Assembly: GCA_017625405.1 (NCBI GenBank) | Contig: JAGALB010000017.1 | Coordinates: 1-46,030 of the forward strand | Reading direction: 5' to 3' | DNA from: Ruminiclostridium sp. | Lineage (GTDB): Bacteria; Bacillota; Clostridia; Oscillospirales; Ruminococcaceae | DNA: 46,030 nucleotides | Part shown: one piece after another, positions 7,513-14,630 of the stretch | How the letters are laid out: each line of letters opens with the position of its first letter | Numbering within the stretch: the stretch's first letter is position 1 | Position numbers and translations under genes: made by a program | The notes under the pieces: generated by a model | Databases searched by the model: none | Seen by the model: only the letters and a program-made list of their open reading frames with translations | Told to the model about the DNA's origin: nothing

Positions 7513-7968
7513 CTAAAAGTGAATATTGAAAAGTTATGGTGTCGGCTTGCGCCGACAGATTTTAAATATTATTTTTGCTTGTTCGTAAGGTTGAAATTAA
7601 CATTCTCTTCAGTGAAACACAATTATCTGTTAAATACCTGAAATGTTCGTCCAAATATTCTGTTTTTGTAAGAACAATCAACCAGTATTCCGTTTCTGAA
7701 GCTTCTTTCAAGGCAATCTGCATTTTGGCTATAAAATCTGCTCTGCTTGCTGCAAACTGAGCTTCATGAATATTTGCACCTATGCTCGTGCCGCTTCTTA
7801 ATAATTGCTTTGACATAACAAACTCTTTTTTGTTTTCGCATAACCATTTGTAGCAATTGATAATTTGAATTGATAGCTCTATTGATTTATTTAAAAGTAT
7901 ACCTTTATTCATTTAATTCTCCATTCTTATCAATCGCCGCAGGCGATACATTAACTTTTCACTTTTAG
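7513..7968. mobile_element. Candidate 456-bp mobile unit: four-helix-bundle gene between hairpin-bearing inverted repeats
   Basis: Left end: CTAAAAGTGAA (7513-7523), a 4-base spacer, GAAAAGTTATGG (7528-7539), then hairpin tgtcggc-ttgc-gccgaca (7540-7557). Right end, read on the minus strand: CTAAAAGTGAAAAGTTAA (7968-7951) and hairpin atcgcc-gca-ggcgat (7947-7933). Only the four-helix-bundle gene lies between them. A gene-less relative of the left end lies at about 10.5 kb. No transposase is present, so any mobility would be passive or would depend on the encoded protein; this is inference. Confidence 0.55.
7562..7912 (-). CDS. Four-helix bundle protein (23S rRNA intervening-sequence / S23 family)
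   Basis: 116 residues, nearly all helical, with the conserved block RSGTSIGANIHEAQ (39-52) that defines the TIGR02436-type four-helix bundle family, first seen in intervening sequences of bacterial 23S rRNA genes. The accessory protein Avd of diversity-generating retroelements has the same fold. Here there is no rRNA gene or reverse transcriptase nearby; the gene stands alone between inverted hairpin repeats in the intergenic space after ddl. GGAG six bases before the ATG supports translation. The biochemical role of such stand-alone members is not known; nucleic-acid binding is likely. Confidence 0.88.
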   Translation of the reverse strand: MNKGILLNKSIELSIQIINCYKWLCENKKEFVMSKQLLRSGTSIGANIHEAQFAASRADFIAKMQIALKEASETEYWLIVLTKTEYLDEHFRYLTDNCVSLKRMLISTLRTSKNNI

Positions 7969-7971
7969 ATA

Positions 7972-9165
7972 TTACATTTTAGATCCCTTTGCCCCCTTGG
8001 CACCGCCAAGAGTGATATTTTCAAGAATATTTGTATCGAATGAAAAGCTTATGGATTTGTTTTCACGCTCACGCTTGAACGCTAAGGTGATCATTCTGTC
8101 TAAAAGCTGTGAATATTTAACACCCAGAGGCTCCCACAAATAGAATGAAAGGCTGCCGGGGATTGTATTGATTTCATTGAGATAGATTTTTCCGTCTGCC
8201 ATATCAAGCATAAAGTCGATTCTTGCAACACCGCTGCAGCCGAGGCACTTGAACGCCTTTACCGCTAAGGCGCGGATTTCTTCACGCATTTCGGGGGAAA
8301 TATCCGCAGGAATCTTTCGCTTCAGCGACGCCATACCGCTTTTTCCGCCGCCGCTTTTGCTGCCGCTTACGTATTTATCCTGATAGCTTAAAATTTCATC
8401 ATTTGCCACAGGCTCTTCGCATTCGCTGGCTTCTGCGTCCTCGTAATCGCCGAGAACAGAGCAGTTGATTTCCTTGAGCTGTGTAACCGCATTTTCAACC
8501 AGCACGCGGATTGCAAAGGTAAAGCCGTATTCTAAAGCTTCAATAAGCTCTTCCCTGTTCTTTGCCTTGCGGATGCCTACGCTTGAGCCTAAGTTTACAG
8601 GCTTGATAATAACGGGATAGGTAGTCTTATTTTCGATTTTTGTAACTATTTCATCGGGATTCTTTGTGTATTCCTTGATGTTTGTAACCACACAGGGCAG
8701 CACAGGAATATCGTTATCCTTGAAAACGGTCTTCATTACGTACTTATCCATGCCCACAGCGGAAGAAAGCACATCACAGGAAGCATAAGGCACGCCCAGA
8801 GTCTGTAAAAAGCCCTGAAAAGCACCGTCTTCAACGTTTGTACCATGTACCGCAGGAAGCGCCACGTCAATCTGTGCCATAACGTTATCGCCGAACTTCT
8901 TCATGGGGTATCTGAGGAATTTGCAGCCTCCGTCATTTATGGGAATAACCTGAGTGCTGTCCTTAAGCAGTGCGGGGATGTTTCTGTAATTTTCAATAAC
9001 GCCGATTTTTTCACCGACATAGAACTTTCCGTCCTTGGTAATATAAATCGGGATGGGGTCATATTTTTCACGGTCAATGTGATTGAACGCCTGAAGTCCC
9101 GTAATTACCGAAACCTCATGCTCAACGCTCTTTCCACCGAAAAATACTCCGACTCTTATCTTCAT
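7972..9165 (-). CDS. ddl: D-alanine--D-alanine ligase
   Basis: 397 residues of ATP-grasp architecture. The N-terminal FFGGKSVEHEVSVITG (8-23) is the classic Ddl signature; the central domain holds PVIIKPVNLGSSVGI, and the C-terminal RIDFMLD...LNEINTIPGSLSF (about 315-342) carries the metal-binding Asp, Glu and Asn. It joins two D-alanines for peptidoglycan. The omega-loop region (DKYVSGSKSGGG...SGMASLKRKIPA) is longer than in Escherichia coli DdlB, and the protein ends in a Gly/Lys-rich tail. Nothing points clearly to D-lactate or D-serine specificity. It follows MurF and two zinc-ribbon genes in the same direction, a functional pairing because MurF uses the D-Ala-D-Ala product. Confidence 0.92.
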   Translation of the reverse strand: MKIRVGVFFGGKSVEHEVSVITGLQAFNHIDREKYDPIPIYITKDGKFYVGEKIGVIENYRNIPALLKDSTQVIPINDGGCKFLRYPMKKFGDNVMAQIDVALPAVHGTNVEDGAFQGFLQTLGVPYASCDVLSSAVGMDKYVMKTVFKDNDIPVLPCVVTNIKEYTKNPDEIVTKIENKTTYPVIIKPVNLGSSVGIRKAKNREELIEALEYGFTFAIRVLVENAVTQLKEINCSVLGDYEDAEASECEEPVANDEILSYQDKYVSGSKSGGGKSGMASLKRKIPADISPEMREEIRALAVKAFKCLGCSGVARIDFMLDMADGKIYLNEINTIPGSLSFYLWEPLGVKYSQLLDRMITLAFKRERENKSISFSFDTNILENITLGGAKGAKGSKM

Positions 9166-9185
9166 AGGTTTGTTTCCTTTCGTTC

Positions 9186-9524
9186 TCAGATAATATTGTT
9201 AAGTACCACAGCGGCAGCTTCCTGACTGCCTGCAATAAGCATCGCAATGGGAATAATGATAACAGACAGCAGAAGTACGGCAAATACAACACAGCCTATC
9301 TTGACTTTCTTTACCTGTCCGTCAAGCTCTTTCTGGCGTGCTTCAAACCGCTGTTGCTGCTGTTCCTTCAGCTGCATCTGTTCCTGATAAAACTGTTCTT
9401 CCTTATAATTATCAGACATCCCCTTCATTTCCACGTCATTGCCGAAACTGCCTCCGCACTTGGGACAGCTGCTGTTTGTATCCGCATCAAAGGACGCTCC
9501 GCAGTAATCGCATGTGATTCTCAT
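9186..9524 (-). CDS. Zinc-ribbon, coiled-coil, single-pass membrane protein
   Basis: 112 residues. An N-terminal zinc ribbon has C5-x2-C8 and C20-x2-C23. A Gln/Glu-rich predicted coiled coil follows at about 38-70, then one membrane helix at about 76-98 (IGCVVFAVLLLSVIIIPIAML). The ribbon should face the cytoplasm. The Cys spacing is identical to that of the next protein upstream (294 residues), so the two probably arose from one ancestor. It lies 16 bases after that gene and 21 bases before ddl, which places it in the cell-wall operon. No function is known; a membrane scaffold or regulator is possible. Confidence 0.8.
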   Translation of the reverse strand: MRITCDYCGASFDADTNSSCPKCGGSFGNDVEMKGMSDNYKEEQFYQEQMQLKEQQQQRFEARQKELDGQVKKVKIGCVVFAVLLLSVIIIPIAMLIAGSQEAAAVVLNNII

Positions 9525-9539
9525 TTTATTTTCCTTTCC

Positions 9540-10424
9540 TTACTCCTGTACCCATTCAAAATCGTAACCTTCCATATCGAATACAGAGGTATAAATGACT
9601 ACATCATCACCGTAATAAATGTCAAAATACATTGCACCCTCGGGAACTTCAAATGTAACGGTGCTTTCATAAGTCTGACCCGGCTCAAGATGTCCGGGCA
9701 GAAACATTCCTGTGAACATGGCGGGTGTAGCGTCGCCGTACTCAGTAACACAGGAGGGGCTGTTATAGAAGAAACGCTCTGAATCAGTGGTGTTTTCCAG
9801 CACCATGGTAAAGGATATGTACCTGTTGCCCTCGGAAGGAGGTAAAACCTCATTTTCATACCATGCAATTTCGGTACAGGTAAGTGAATAATTTTCAGTA
9901 TACGCTGTTTCGCCTTTAATCACATAACGGGTGTATTCCGCATCATTATCGGTGTAATCATCGGGTATGGTTTCAATATCAATATAATCGGGCACATCAA
10001 CAGAGATTTCAGGAGTGGTATAGACCGGTGTTTCATGTTCATCGGCATATTCACCCCAGAGTAAGCTCTCTAAATCAATATCGCCCTCTTCAACGATACC
10101 GCTTACAACACCAAAGCCGAAAATTATAATTATTATTGCGGCCACACAGCCTGAATATCCGTTCTTTTTATCCTGCGCCTGATTTGCCTGATTTCTGAGT
10201 CTGCGCTGGGTTTCCTTTCTTGTAGCCTGCTTTGTGCCGACATTGCGGTTTTCTACCGCTGCACGCTGCTGTTCCGCCATGCGGCGCTCATATTCTTCAT
10301 AATCCTCGGTGTGGTTTGCTACCGTCAGATTATCACCGAAATTGAAATTCGAGCCGCACTTGGGACAGAAATCGTGCTTATTCGTATCTATAAGCTTTTT
10401 ACAGCTTTTACAGATTATAAACAT
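9540..10424 (-). CDS. Zinc-ribbon membrane protein with an extracytoplasmic Ig-like (DUF4352-like) domain
   Basis: 294 residues. The zinc ribbon has C5-x2-C8 and C20-x2-C23, followed by a charged helix (about 40-88), one membrane helix (about 90-110) and an acidic, Thr/Tyr-rich linker. A C-terminal beta-rich domain from about 165 (YISFTMVLENTTDSERFFYNSPSCV...FEVPEGAMYFDIYY) resembles DUF4352-type immunoglobulin-like folds. The topology puts the ribbon inside and the beta domain outside. The next gene encodes a short version with the same ribbon. It is separated from murF by a hairpin repeat element. The role is unknown. Confidence 0.78.
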   Translation of the reverse strand: MFIICKSCKKLIDTNKHDFCPKCGSNFNFGDNLTVANHTEDYEEYERRMAEQQRAAVENRNVGTKQATRKETQRRLRNQANQAQDKKNGYSGCVAAIIIIIFGFGVVSGIVEEGDIDLESLLWGEYADEHETPVYTTPEISVDVPDYIDIETIPDDYTDNDAEYTRYVIKGETAYTENYSLTCTEIAWYENEVLPPSEGNRYISFTMVLENTTDSERFFYNSPSCVTEYGDATPAMFTGMFLPGHLEPGQTYESTVTFEVPEGAMYFDIYYGDDVVIYTSVFDMEGYDFEWVQE

Positions 10425-10441
10425 TTTTATTCCTCTCTTTT

Positions 10442-10561
10442 AAAATGAATAATAATGATAAAAATGAAAAATTGCGGCATCGCCTTACAGCACTGGTTTT
10501 AAAATCTGTCGGGTTTTGCCCGACACCATAACTTTTCACTTTTCACTATTCATTCTTCACT
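10442..10561. repeat. Gene-less hairpin element (MITE-like), related to the four-helix-bundle unit
   Basis: The right half has the hairpin tgtcggg-ttttg-cccgaca (10507-10525) followed by CACCATAACTTTTCACTTTT. The left half (10442-10484) reads AAAATGAATAAT... into TTGCGGCATCGCC, an imperfect inverted copy of the right end. The core AAAATCTGTCGG...CCGACACCATAACTTTTCA matches the left end at 7.5 kb read in reverse, with a compensated C-G to G-C change in the stem. It lies exactly between murF and the zinc-ribbon gene. Confidence 0.6.
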
Positions 10562-12220
10562 TTAATAGTTATCAGGCAGATCGTTCTCCAAAAGAATAAC
10601 TCTCTTTCTGCCTGCATTCAAGCCGTATGCAATCTTTACGCCTTCATCAAGGCTCTTTACAACATAAATCCTGTCTTCGGGATAACCCTTTTTAAGAAGT
10701 CCCTCTTTAATAGGCGGAGCCTGTCGCTCACCTACTAAAATTGCCGCATCGCAGCAATCCGCCGCAAATTCGCCCAGCTCACGGTTCAGGTCATATTCCC
10801 TTTCACCAAGCTCAACCATACCCGGAGTTACAAGGATTCTCTCGCAGTCCTCCATCATGGCAAGAGTACCGAGGGCAGCCCTTGCACCTGCGGGATTGGA
10901 GTTGAATGCGTCGTCTATTACGGTGATACCGTTGCCCTTGTCGAGAATTTCCATTCTGTGGGGCACGCATTCAAGGCGCTTTACAGGGAACTGGAGGTCA
11001 CGCATAGGCACACCCATGAAATTCGCCATGGCAATTGCACCTGTGATATTCTGAACATTGTGCGAGCCTAAAAGCTTTGTGGAAAAATCGTAGCTTTCGC
11101 CTTTATGAACTACCGTAAAGCTTGTACCCTTGGGGGATACCTTTATATTTGTTGCCTTATAATCATAATCGCCGTCGCCGATACCGTAGGTAAGCTTGTT
11201 CTTGTCAGTGCCGTGATTTCTGATAAGCTCATTGTCGTAATTCAGCACAACTGTACCGTCGGTGATGCAGTCAGCAATTTCAAACTTTGTCTTTATGATA
11301 TTGTCAACGCTCTTGAAGGTTTCAAGATGCTGTTCGCCGATTGAAGTAATCATACTGTGCTTCGGATTGACAATATCGCAGATTTCCTTGATTTCGCCCA
11401 CACCCTTTGCGCCCATTTCGCAGATGAATATTTCGTGGGTAGCGTTGAGCATTCCACGCACCGTCTTAACGACGCCCATTGTGGTATTGAAGCTTGCGGG
11501 AGTCATAAGCACGTTATACTTTGCGGAAAGGAGAGTGTTGAGGTAATATTTTGTGGAGGTCTTGCCGAAGCTGCCTGTAATACCGATAACGGTAGTGTTC
11601 GGAAGCTCCTTTATAATACGCTTTGCGTCATTGATGTAGTGATTGTTTATACCCTTTTCTATGGGTTTATTGATAAAGTTGGCTATCATGGGCATAAACA
11701 GGGAGAAAGCCTGCCATAAGCAGAGTATGGGCAGATACCAGCCGCTTTCATAGCCGAAAATCATGGATAAAGCGCACACTGCACCGTAAACTATGATGCT
11801 TGTAACGCACATTCTGATAACACGGGGGGTGAAAACCAGCTTTTTCTTGGCTTTTTTTTGCATACAGAACATAAGCCCTATTAAAATCATACCGGCAGCA
11901 ACAAGCAAATCTGAAAAAGCTATGTCGAAACCAAACTGCGACACAGGGTCAGTATCCACTATAACTTCCACACCATTGATAAAGGTATGCTCATGGTTGG
12001 TGTATACCTGTGTGTACATACATGAAACCACCGTATGAAGTGCCGCACCTATCGCCCACACATGACGGAGAAAAATACTGCCATAATTCTTCTTCATCCA
12101 CTGCCCCTGTTCCCAGGCACTGTAAGAGTTCAGCTGGAACATATGCATATAGTGGACGAAATTCACTGTAAAGCTTACAAAAAGTACGATAAAAAATATA
12201 ACGTGTCCTAAAATTTCCAT
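10562..12220 (-). CDS. murF: MurF-type Mur ligase with N-terminal membrane domain
   Basis: 552 residues. The first 185 hold about five hydrophobic segments (near 5-25, 52-70, 100-118, 137-155 and 160-182), not present in classical MurF of about 450 residues. From 190 the Mur ligase core follows: P-loop GITGSFGKTSTK (213-224), the FNTTMGVVKT region, and DDAFNSNPAGARAAL in the C-terminal domain. It should add D-Ala-D-Ala to UDP-MurNAc-tripeptide, here attached to the membrane. Such membrane-anchored MurF-like proteins occur in several Clostridia. It starts 24 bases after the alpha/beta hydrolase gene, and ddl, which makes its substrate, lies downstream. I infer MurF rather than another Mur ligase from these motifs and context. 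Confidence 0.87.
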   Translation of the reverse strand: MEILGHVIFFIVLFVSFTVNFVHYMHMFQLNSYSAWEQGQWMKKNYGSIFLRHVWAIGAALHTVVSCMYTQVYTNHEHTFINGVEVIVDTDPVSQFGFDIAFSDLLVAAGMILIGLMFCMQKKAKKKLVFTPRVIRMCVTSIIVYGAVCALSMIFGYESGWYLPILCLWQAFSLFMPMIANFINKPIEKGINNHYINDAKRIIKELPNTTVIGITGSFGKTSTKYYLNTLLSAKYNVLMTPASFNTTMGVVKTVRGMLNATHEIFICEMGAKGVGEIKEICDIVNPKHSMITSIGEQHLETFKSVDNIIKTKFEIADCITDGTVVLNYDNELIRNHGTDKNKLTYGIGDGDYDYKATNIKVSPKGTSFTVVHKGESYDFSTKLLGSHNVQNITGAIAMANFMGVPMRDLQFPVKRLECVPHRMEILDKGNGITVIDDAFNSNPAGARAALGTLAMMEDCERILVTPGMVELGEREYDLNRELGEFAADCCDAAILVGERQAPPIKEGLLKKGYPEDRIYVVKSLDEGVKIAYGLNAGRKRVILLENDLPDNY

Positions 12221-12243
12221 ATATATAAATCCTTTTCAGAATA

Positions 12244-13014
12244 TTATTCGATACCTAAGAATGAGTCAACTATGCGTAAGAAAAGATACTGCTGTTCGAT
12301 AAATGCGAAGTGTCCTGCATTTTCTATCACCGCAAGTCCCGCATTGGGCATTTCCTTTTCCATGCGCTGGCCGTCCGTTATAGGGGTTGCGTCGTCATTT
12401 CTGCCGAAAATCAGCAGGGTTTCCTGCTTTACCTTCGGAAGCAGATGGGATAAATCCTCATTCACCGTCTTTACAAGCACCTGGCGCATCATCGGGGAAG
12501 CCGCACGGTAATCGGCAGAGCCGTGCTTTGTGCGGAGCTTTTCCAATGCATTCGGGAAAAGCTTTTTCATAATCGGTGTGCTTAAAATTTTCTTACCGCG
12601 CTGATATGCGGAAGCCTTTTTCTTTGCCGCTTCCGACTGAACGGGCTTTATACCTGCCGCACCCGTAAGTATAACCTTTTCAACCTCAATGGGACAATCC
12701 TCACGGGACAGAAGCTTTATAATAACACGACAACCGAAGCTGTGACCCACCAGAATAGTCTTTGTAATACCCATTTCCCTGCAGAAAGCGCAGACGAAAT
12801 CAGCATAGTCGTCAACGCACCATGCATCCGAAGGCTCGTCCGACTTGCCGAAGCCCGGAAAATCGGGAGCATATACCCTGTATTTTTTTGCTATTTCGGA
12901 AATCACTGCGGAATAGAGCGTTATTTCAGTACCCCAACCCTGCAACAAAAGGACATTTTCGCCGCTGCCCTCGCAGATATAGTTTATATTCAGGTCGTTT
13001 AATTTCATATTCAC
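12244..13014 (-). CDS. Alpha/beta-fold hydrolase
   Basis: 256 residues from a GTG at 13014, chosen because AAGGAG lies 8 bases before it; the ATG at 13038 is upstream of that ribosome site, and an ATG at 13008 is the other candidate. The alpha/beta hydrolase elements are LLLQGWG (oxyanion region), PDFPGFGKS, the nucleophile elbow VGHSFGCR (Ser92), the acid in FGRNDDATP and the His in ENAGHFAFIEQ. An esterase or lipase-like role is likely; substrate unknown. It is the first gene of the murF-ddl unit and has its own strong promoter. Confidence 0.85.
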   Translation of the reverse strand: MNMKLNDLNINYICEGSGENVLLLQGWGTEITLYSAVISEIAKKYRVYAPDFPGFGKSDEPSDAWCVDDYADFVCAFCREMGITKTILVGHSFGCRVIIKLLSREDCPIEVEKVILTGAAGIKPVQSEAAKKKASAYQRGKKILSTPIMKKLFPNALEKLRTKHGSADYRAASPMMRQVLVKTVNEDLSHLLPKVKQETLLIFGRNDDATPITDGQRMEKEMPNAGLAVIENAGHFAFIEQQYLFLRIVDSFLGIE

Positions 13015-13062
13015 GGCGTTCACTCCTTTTAAGGGCATATTATCCCATTTTTATACCATAAT

Positions 13063-13091
13063 ATTATACTCTTTTTACAGGTGTTTGTCAA
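13063..13091 (-). promoter_or_regulatory. Sigma-A type promoter of the hydrolase-murF-ddl unit
   Basis: On the minus strand TTGACA (13091-13086), 17 bases, TATAAT (13068-13063), about 50 bases before the GTG start. Its -35 box is next to the GC-rich cruciform element at 13095. Confidence 0.85.
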
Positions 13092-13094
13092 TAC

Positions 13095-13209
13095 GGGCGG
13101 GCGGCGGCACGCATTTTACGGCTTCGCCGTAAAATCGTCATGAGGGGCGGCAACGCCGCCCCTCATGACGCACCTGTGCTCCGCACAGGCGGCGTGCCGC
13201 CGCCCGCCC
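13095..13209. repeat. GC-rich cruciform element with three inner hairpins
   Basis: A perfect 18-bp outer stem (13095-13112 with 13192-13209) encloses three perfect hairpins: attttacggc-ttc-gccgtaaaat (13113-13135), a 16-bp stem at 13136-13170 with loop aac, and cctgtgc-tcc-gcacagg (13173-13189). Nearly every base is paired, giving a cloverleaf-like or four-way form. It separates two leftward transcription units and could act as a terminator or as a repeat element; there is no T-run. Confidence 0.7.
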
Positions 13210-13212
13210 CCC

Positions 13213-13350
13213 TTACTCGCTGCTTATCATAAGGAGCAGCAGCCCCATTGCTATAAGCAGATTCTTATCGCACTTGTTCTGATAAAGCACCGCCATAACC
13301 GCAATAATCAGCAGCGCATCGCTGTCAGGTAGCTTTAAAGCCGTGTTCAT
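13213..13350 (-). CDS. Tiny hydrophobic protein with two membrane stretches
   Basis: 45 residues from the ATG at 13350, preceded by GGGGGTG with 4 bases spacing. Sequence ALLIIAVMAVLYQNKCDKNLLIAMGLLLLMI gives two short hydrophobic helices around a charged CDK turn. A longer reading to 13434 is possible, but its first 28 codons lie fully inside the previous gene and lack a good ribosome site. Its first 26 bases overlap the end of the 182-residue acidic protein gene, so translation is probably coupled. I recall similar tiny 'LLL-LL' proteins next to small LLLALKP-type proteins in Clostridia, but their function is unknown. Confidence 0.6.
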   Translation of the reverse strand: MNTALKLPDSDALLIIAVMAVLYQNKCDKNLLIAMGLLLLMISSE

Positions 13351-13873
13351 TGCTGCACCCCCGGCAATTGCTGTTATGCCTGTCAATAAAGCTGTTAAGA
13401 CCGTAATCCTCGCCGTATGAAGGCTCTGGAGCATCCTCCTGCTCTTCTACCAGCTTCCGCATAGTTTCGGTTTTACGGGTCATTTCCTCAAGGATTTCCG
13501 CCGCCTGCTTAAGCCCTTCGCCGCTTACCTCGCCGCTTTCGATGGCGTTTACAAGCTCCTCGGCATCGAACACTCCGAACTGAATGTTTTTTTCTTCGGG
13601 ACATTCTTCGGAAGTATTGTCTGTTTCTGCAATTTCTGCTTCTTTTTCAGCGGTTTGTTCGGCTTCTTCCTTTATTTCATCAAGCATATCTGTCAGGTCA
13701 TCAGTTTTTTCTACGATTCTATCAACAATTTCTTCCTTGGAAAGCGGCTGCTCCTGAATATCCTCGCCTGGCTTTTTCTCCGCCTTTTTCGCCATGTTTA
13801 TTGCCTCTTCCATGTATTCACGCTGTTTCTTTTCAAAATCAGTCTTGCTTATTGTTGTCTTGCTCCATTCCAT
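13325..13873 (-). CDS. Acidic, highly charged coiled-coil-like protein
   Basis: 182 residues from the ATG at 13873 (GGAAG seven bases upstream). The sequence is dominated by Glu and Lys with heptad-like spacing (residues about 15-130), has no signal peptide or membrane helix, and ends in a basic Cys/Asn patch (RHNSNCRGCSNEHGFKAT). No enzyme motif can be seen. It is the third of four small genes in one direction (14426 to 13213) that look like one operon. The C-terminal Cys pair might bind metal, but this is speculation. Confidence 0.65.
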   Translation of the reverse strand: MEWSKTTISKTDFEKKQREYMEEAINMAKKAEKKPGEDIQEQPLSKEEIVDRIVEKTDDLTDMLDEIKEEAEQTAEKEAEIAETDNTSEECPEEKNIQFGVFDAEELVNAIESGEVSGEGLKQAAEILEEMTRKTETMRKLVEEQEDAPEPSYGEDYGLNSFIDRHNSNCRGCSNEHGFKAT

Positions 13874-13892
13874 GAGTATCTTCCTTTCATAT

Positions 13893-14195
13893 TCAGTTGA
13901 ATAAATTATTGTCATTCAGTGCGCTCATAATCGTTATAAGCTTCATAATCTGCACCGCATTATCCACCTTGGGACGGTTTTCCGCCCGCAGATGCGGCTT
14001 CAGCGCAAGCAGCAGATCCGTATTCCTGTCACGCTCGCCCAGCTGGGAAAAAACAGAAACAAGCCGCAGCAGCATTTCGGGGTCAATATCTCCGAAAATA
14101 CCGCCTGTGCTTTCTCCGCTGTCATTGCCCTGCTTTTCTTCTCCTCCCGAAGCAAGAAGTCCGAGAATTGCCGAAATATCCTCCATATCAGCCAT
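13893..14195 (-). CDS. Small conserved-looking protein with LLLALKPHLR motif
   Basis: 100 residues, soluble. After an acidic, Gly-rich N-terminal third, the C-terminal half reads DPEMLLRLVSVFSQLGERDRNTDLLLALKPHL followed by RAENRPKVDNAVQIMKLI. This amphipathic helical block resembles small Clostridial proteins of unknown function found near tiny hydrophobic proteins. GGAGG seven bases before the ATG supports the start. It lies 20 bases upstream of the acidic coiled-coil gene. A role in sporulation or envelope is only a guess from the family's distribution. Confidence 0.7.
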   Translation of the reverse strand: MADMEDISAILGLLASGGEEKQGNDSGESTGGIFGDIDPEMLLRLVSVFSQLGERDRNTDLLLALKPHLRAENRPKVDNAVQIMKLITIMSALNDNNLFN

Positions 14196-14222
14196 AAACG
14201 GACCTCCCTTCCGGTCAATCTG

Positions 14223-14426
14223 CTATCCCTTGTACTGTTTTCTGAATTTTTCGGCAAGTCTGGGGTCATTCATTACCTTTTCCACCTTCTGACGGTCACT
14301 TTCGCTGAGATTTGAGGTGATAGCCTGAACATTTCCCGTTTTCAGCATTTCGGAAAGCCCCTCTTTTGTAAGACCCAGTTTTTCGCTTGCTATTTCAATA
14401 AGCTTTTCCTTGTCGAACTCTGCCAT
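14223..14426 (-). CDS. Small helical protein, first gene of the four-gene unit
   Basis: 67 residues, helical and charged, without Cys, signal or membrane segment: a first half KLIEIASEKLGLTKEGLSEML and a second half ESDRQKVEKVMNDPRLAEKF. The start has GGAGG with good spacing. Family not recognised. It starts the leftward unit of four small genes and is divergent from the phosphoesterase gene; no clear minus-strand -35 box was found in the 200-base gap. Confidence 0.65.
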   Translation of the reverse strand: MAEFDKEKLIEIASEKLGLTKEGLSEMLKTGNVQAITSNLSESDRQKVEKVMNDPRLAEKFRKQYKG

Positions 14427-14550
14427 AATCCATACCTCCGCATGTTTTTGCTTGAGTTTATGCCCGGAACGGCTGAAATATGCCTGTTTTCCCCTTTTGT
14501 TATTGAAACATAACTAAAAAACTGCCCTAAATTTTATATAATATTGTGGT

Positions 14551-14579
14551 TTGACTTGAAGTAATATGTATGATATAAT
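14551..14579 (+). promoter_or_regulatory. Sigma-A type promoter of the phosphoesterase gene
   Basis: TTGACT (14551-14556), 17 bases, TATAAT (14574-14579), about 50 bases before the ATG at 14631. Confidence 0.85.
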
Positions 14580-14630
14580 ATTTATACACGGATGTTTCCC
14601 ATTTGAAATTCAGTCACAGGAGATTTGGTT

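Noticed and set aside
7562-7912. Avd accessory gene of a diversity-generating retroelement
   Set aside because: No reverse transcriptase, template repeat or variable repeat lies nearby; only the fold family is shared.
13351-13434. Longer start for the 45-residue hydrophobic protein (73 residues)
   Set aside because: The extra 28 codons lie fully within the 182-residue gene and lack a ribosome site, whereas the ATG at 13350 has one.
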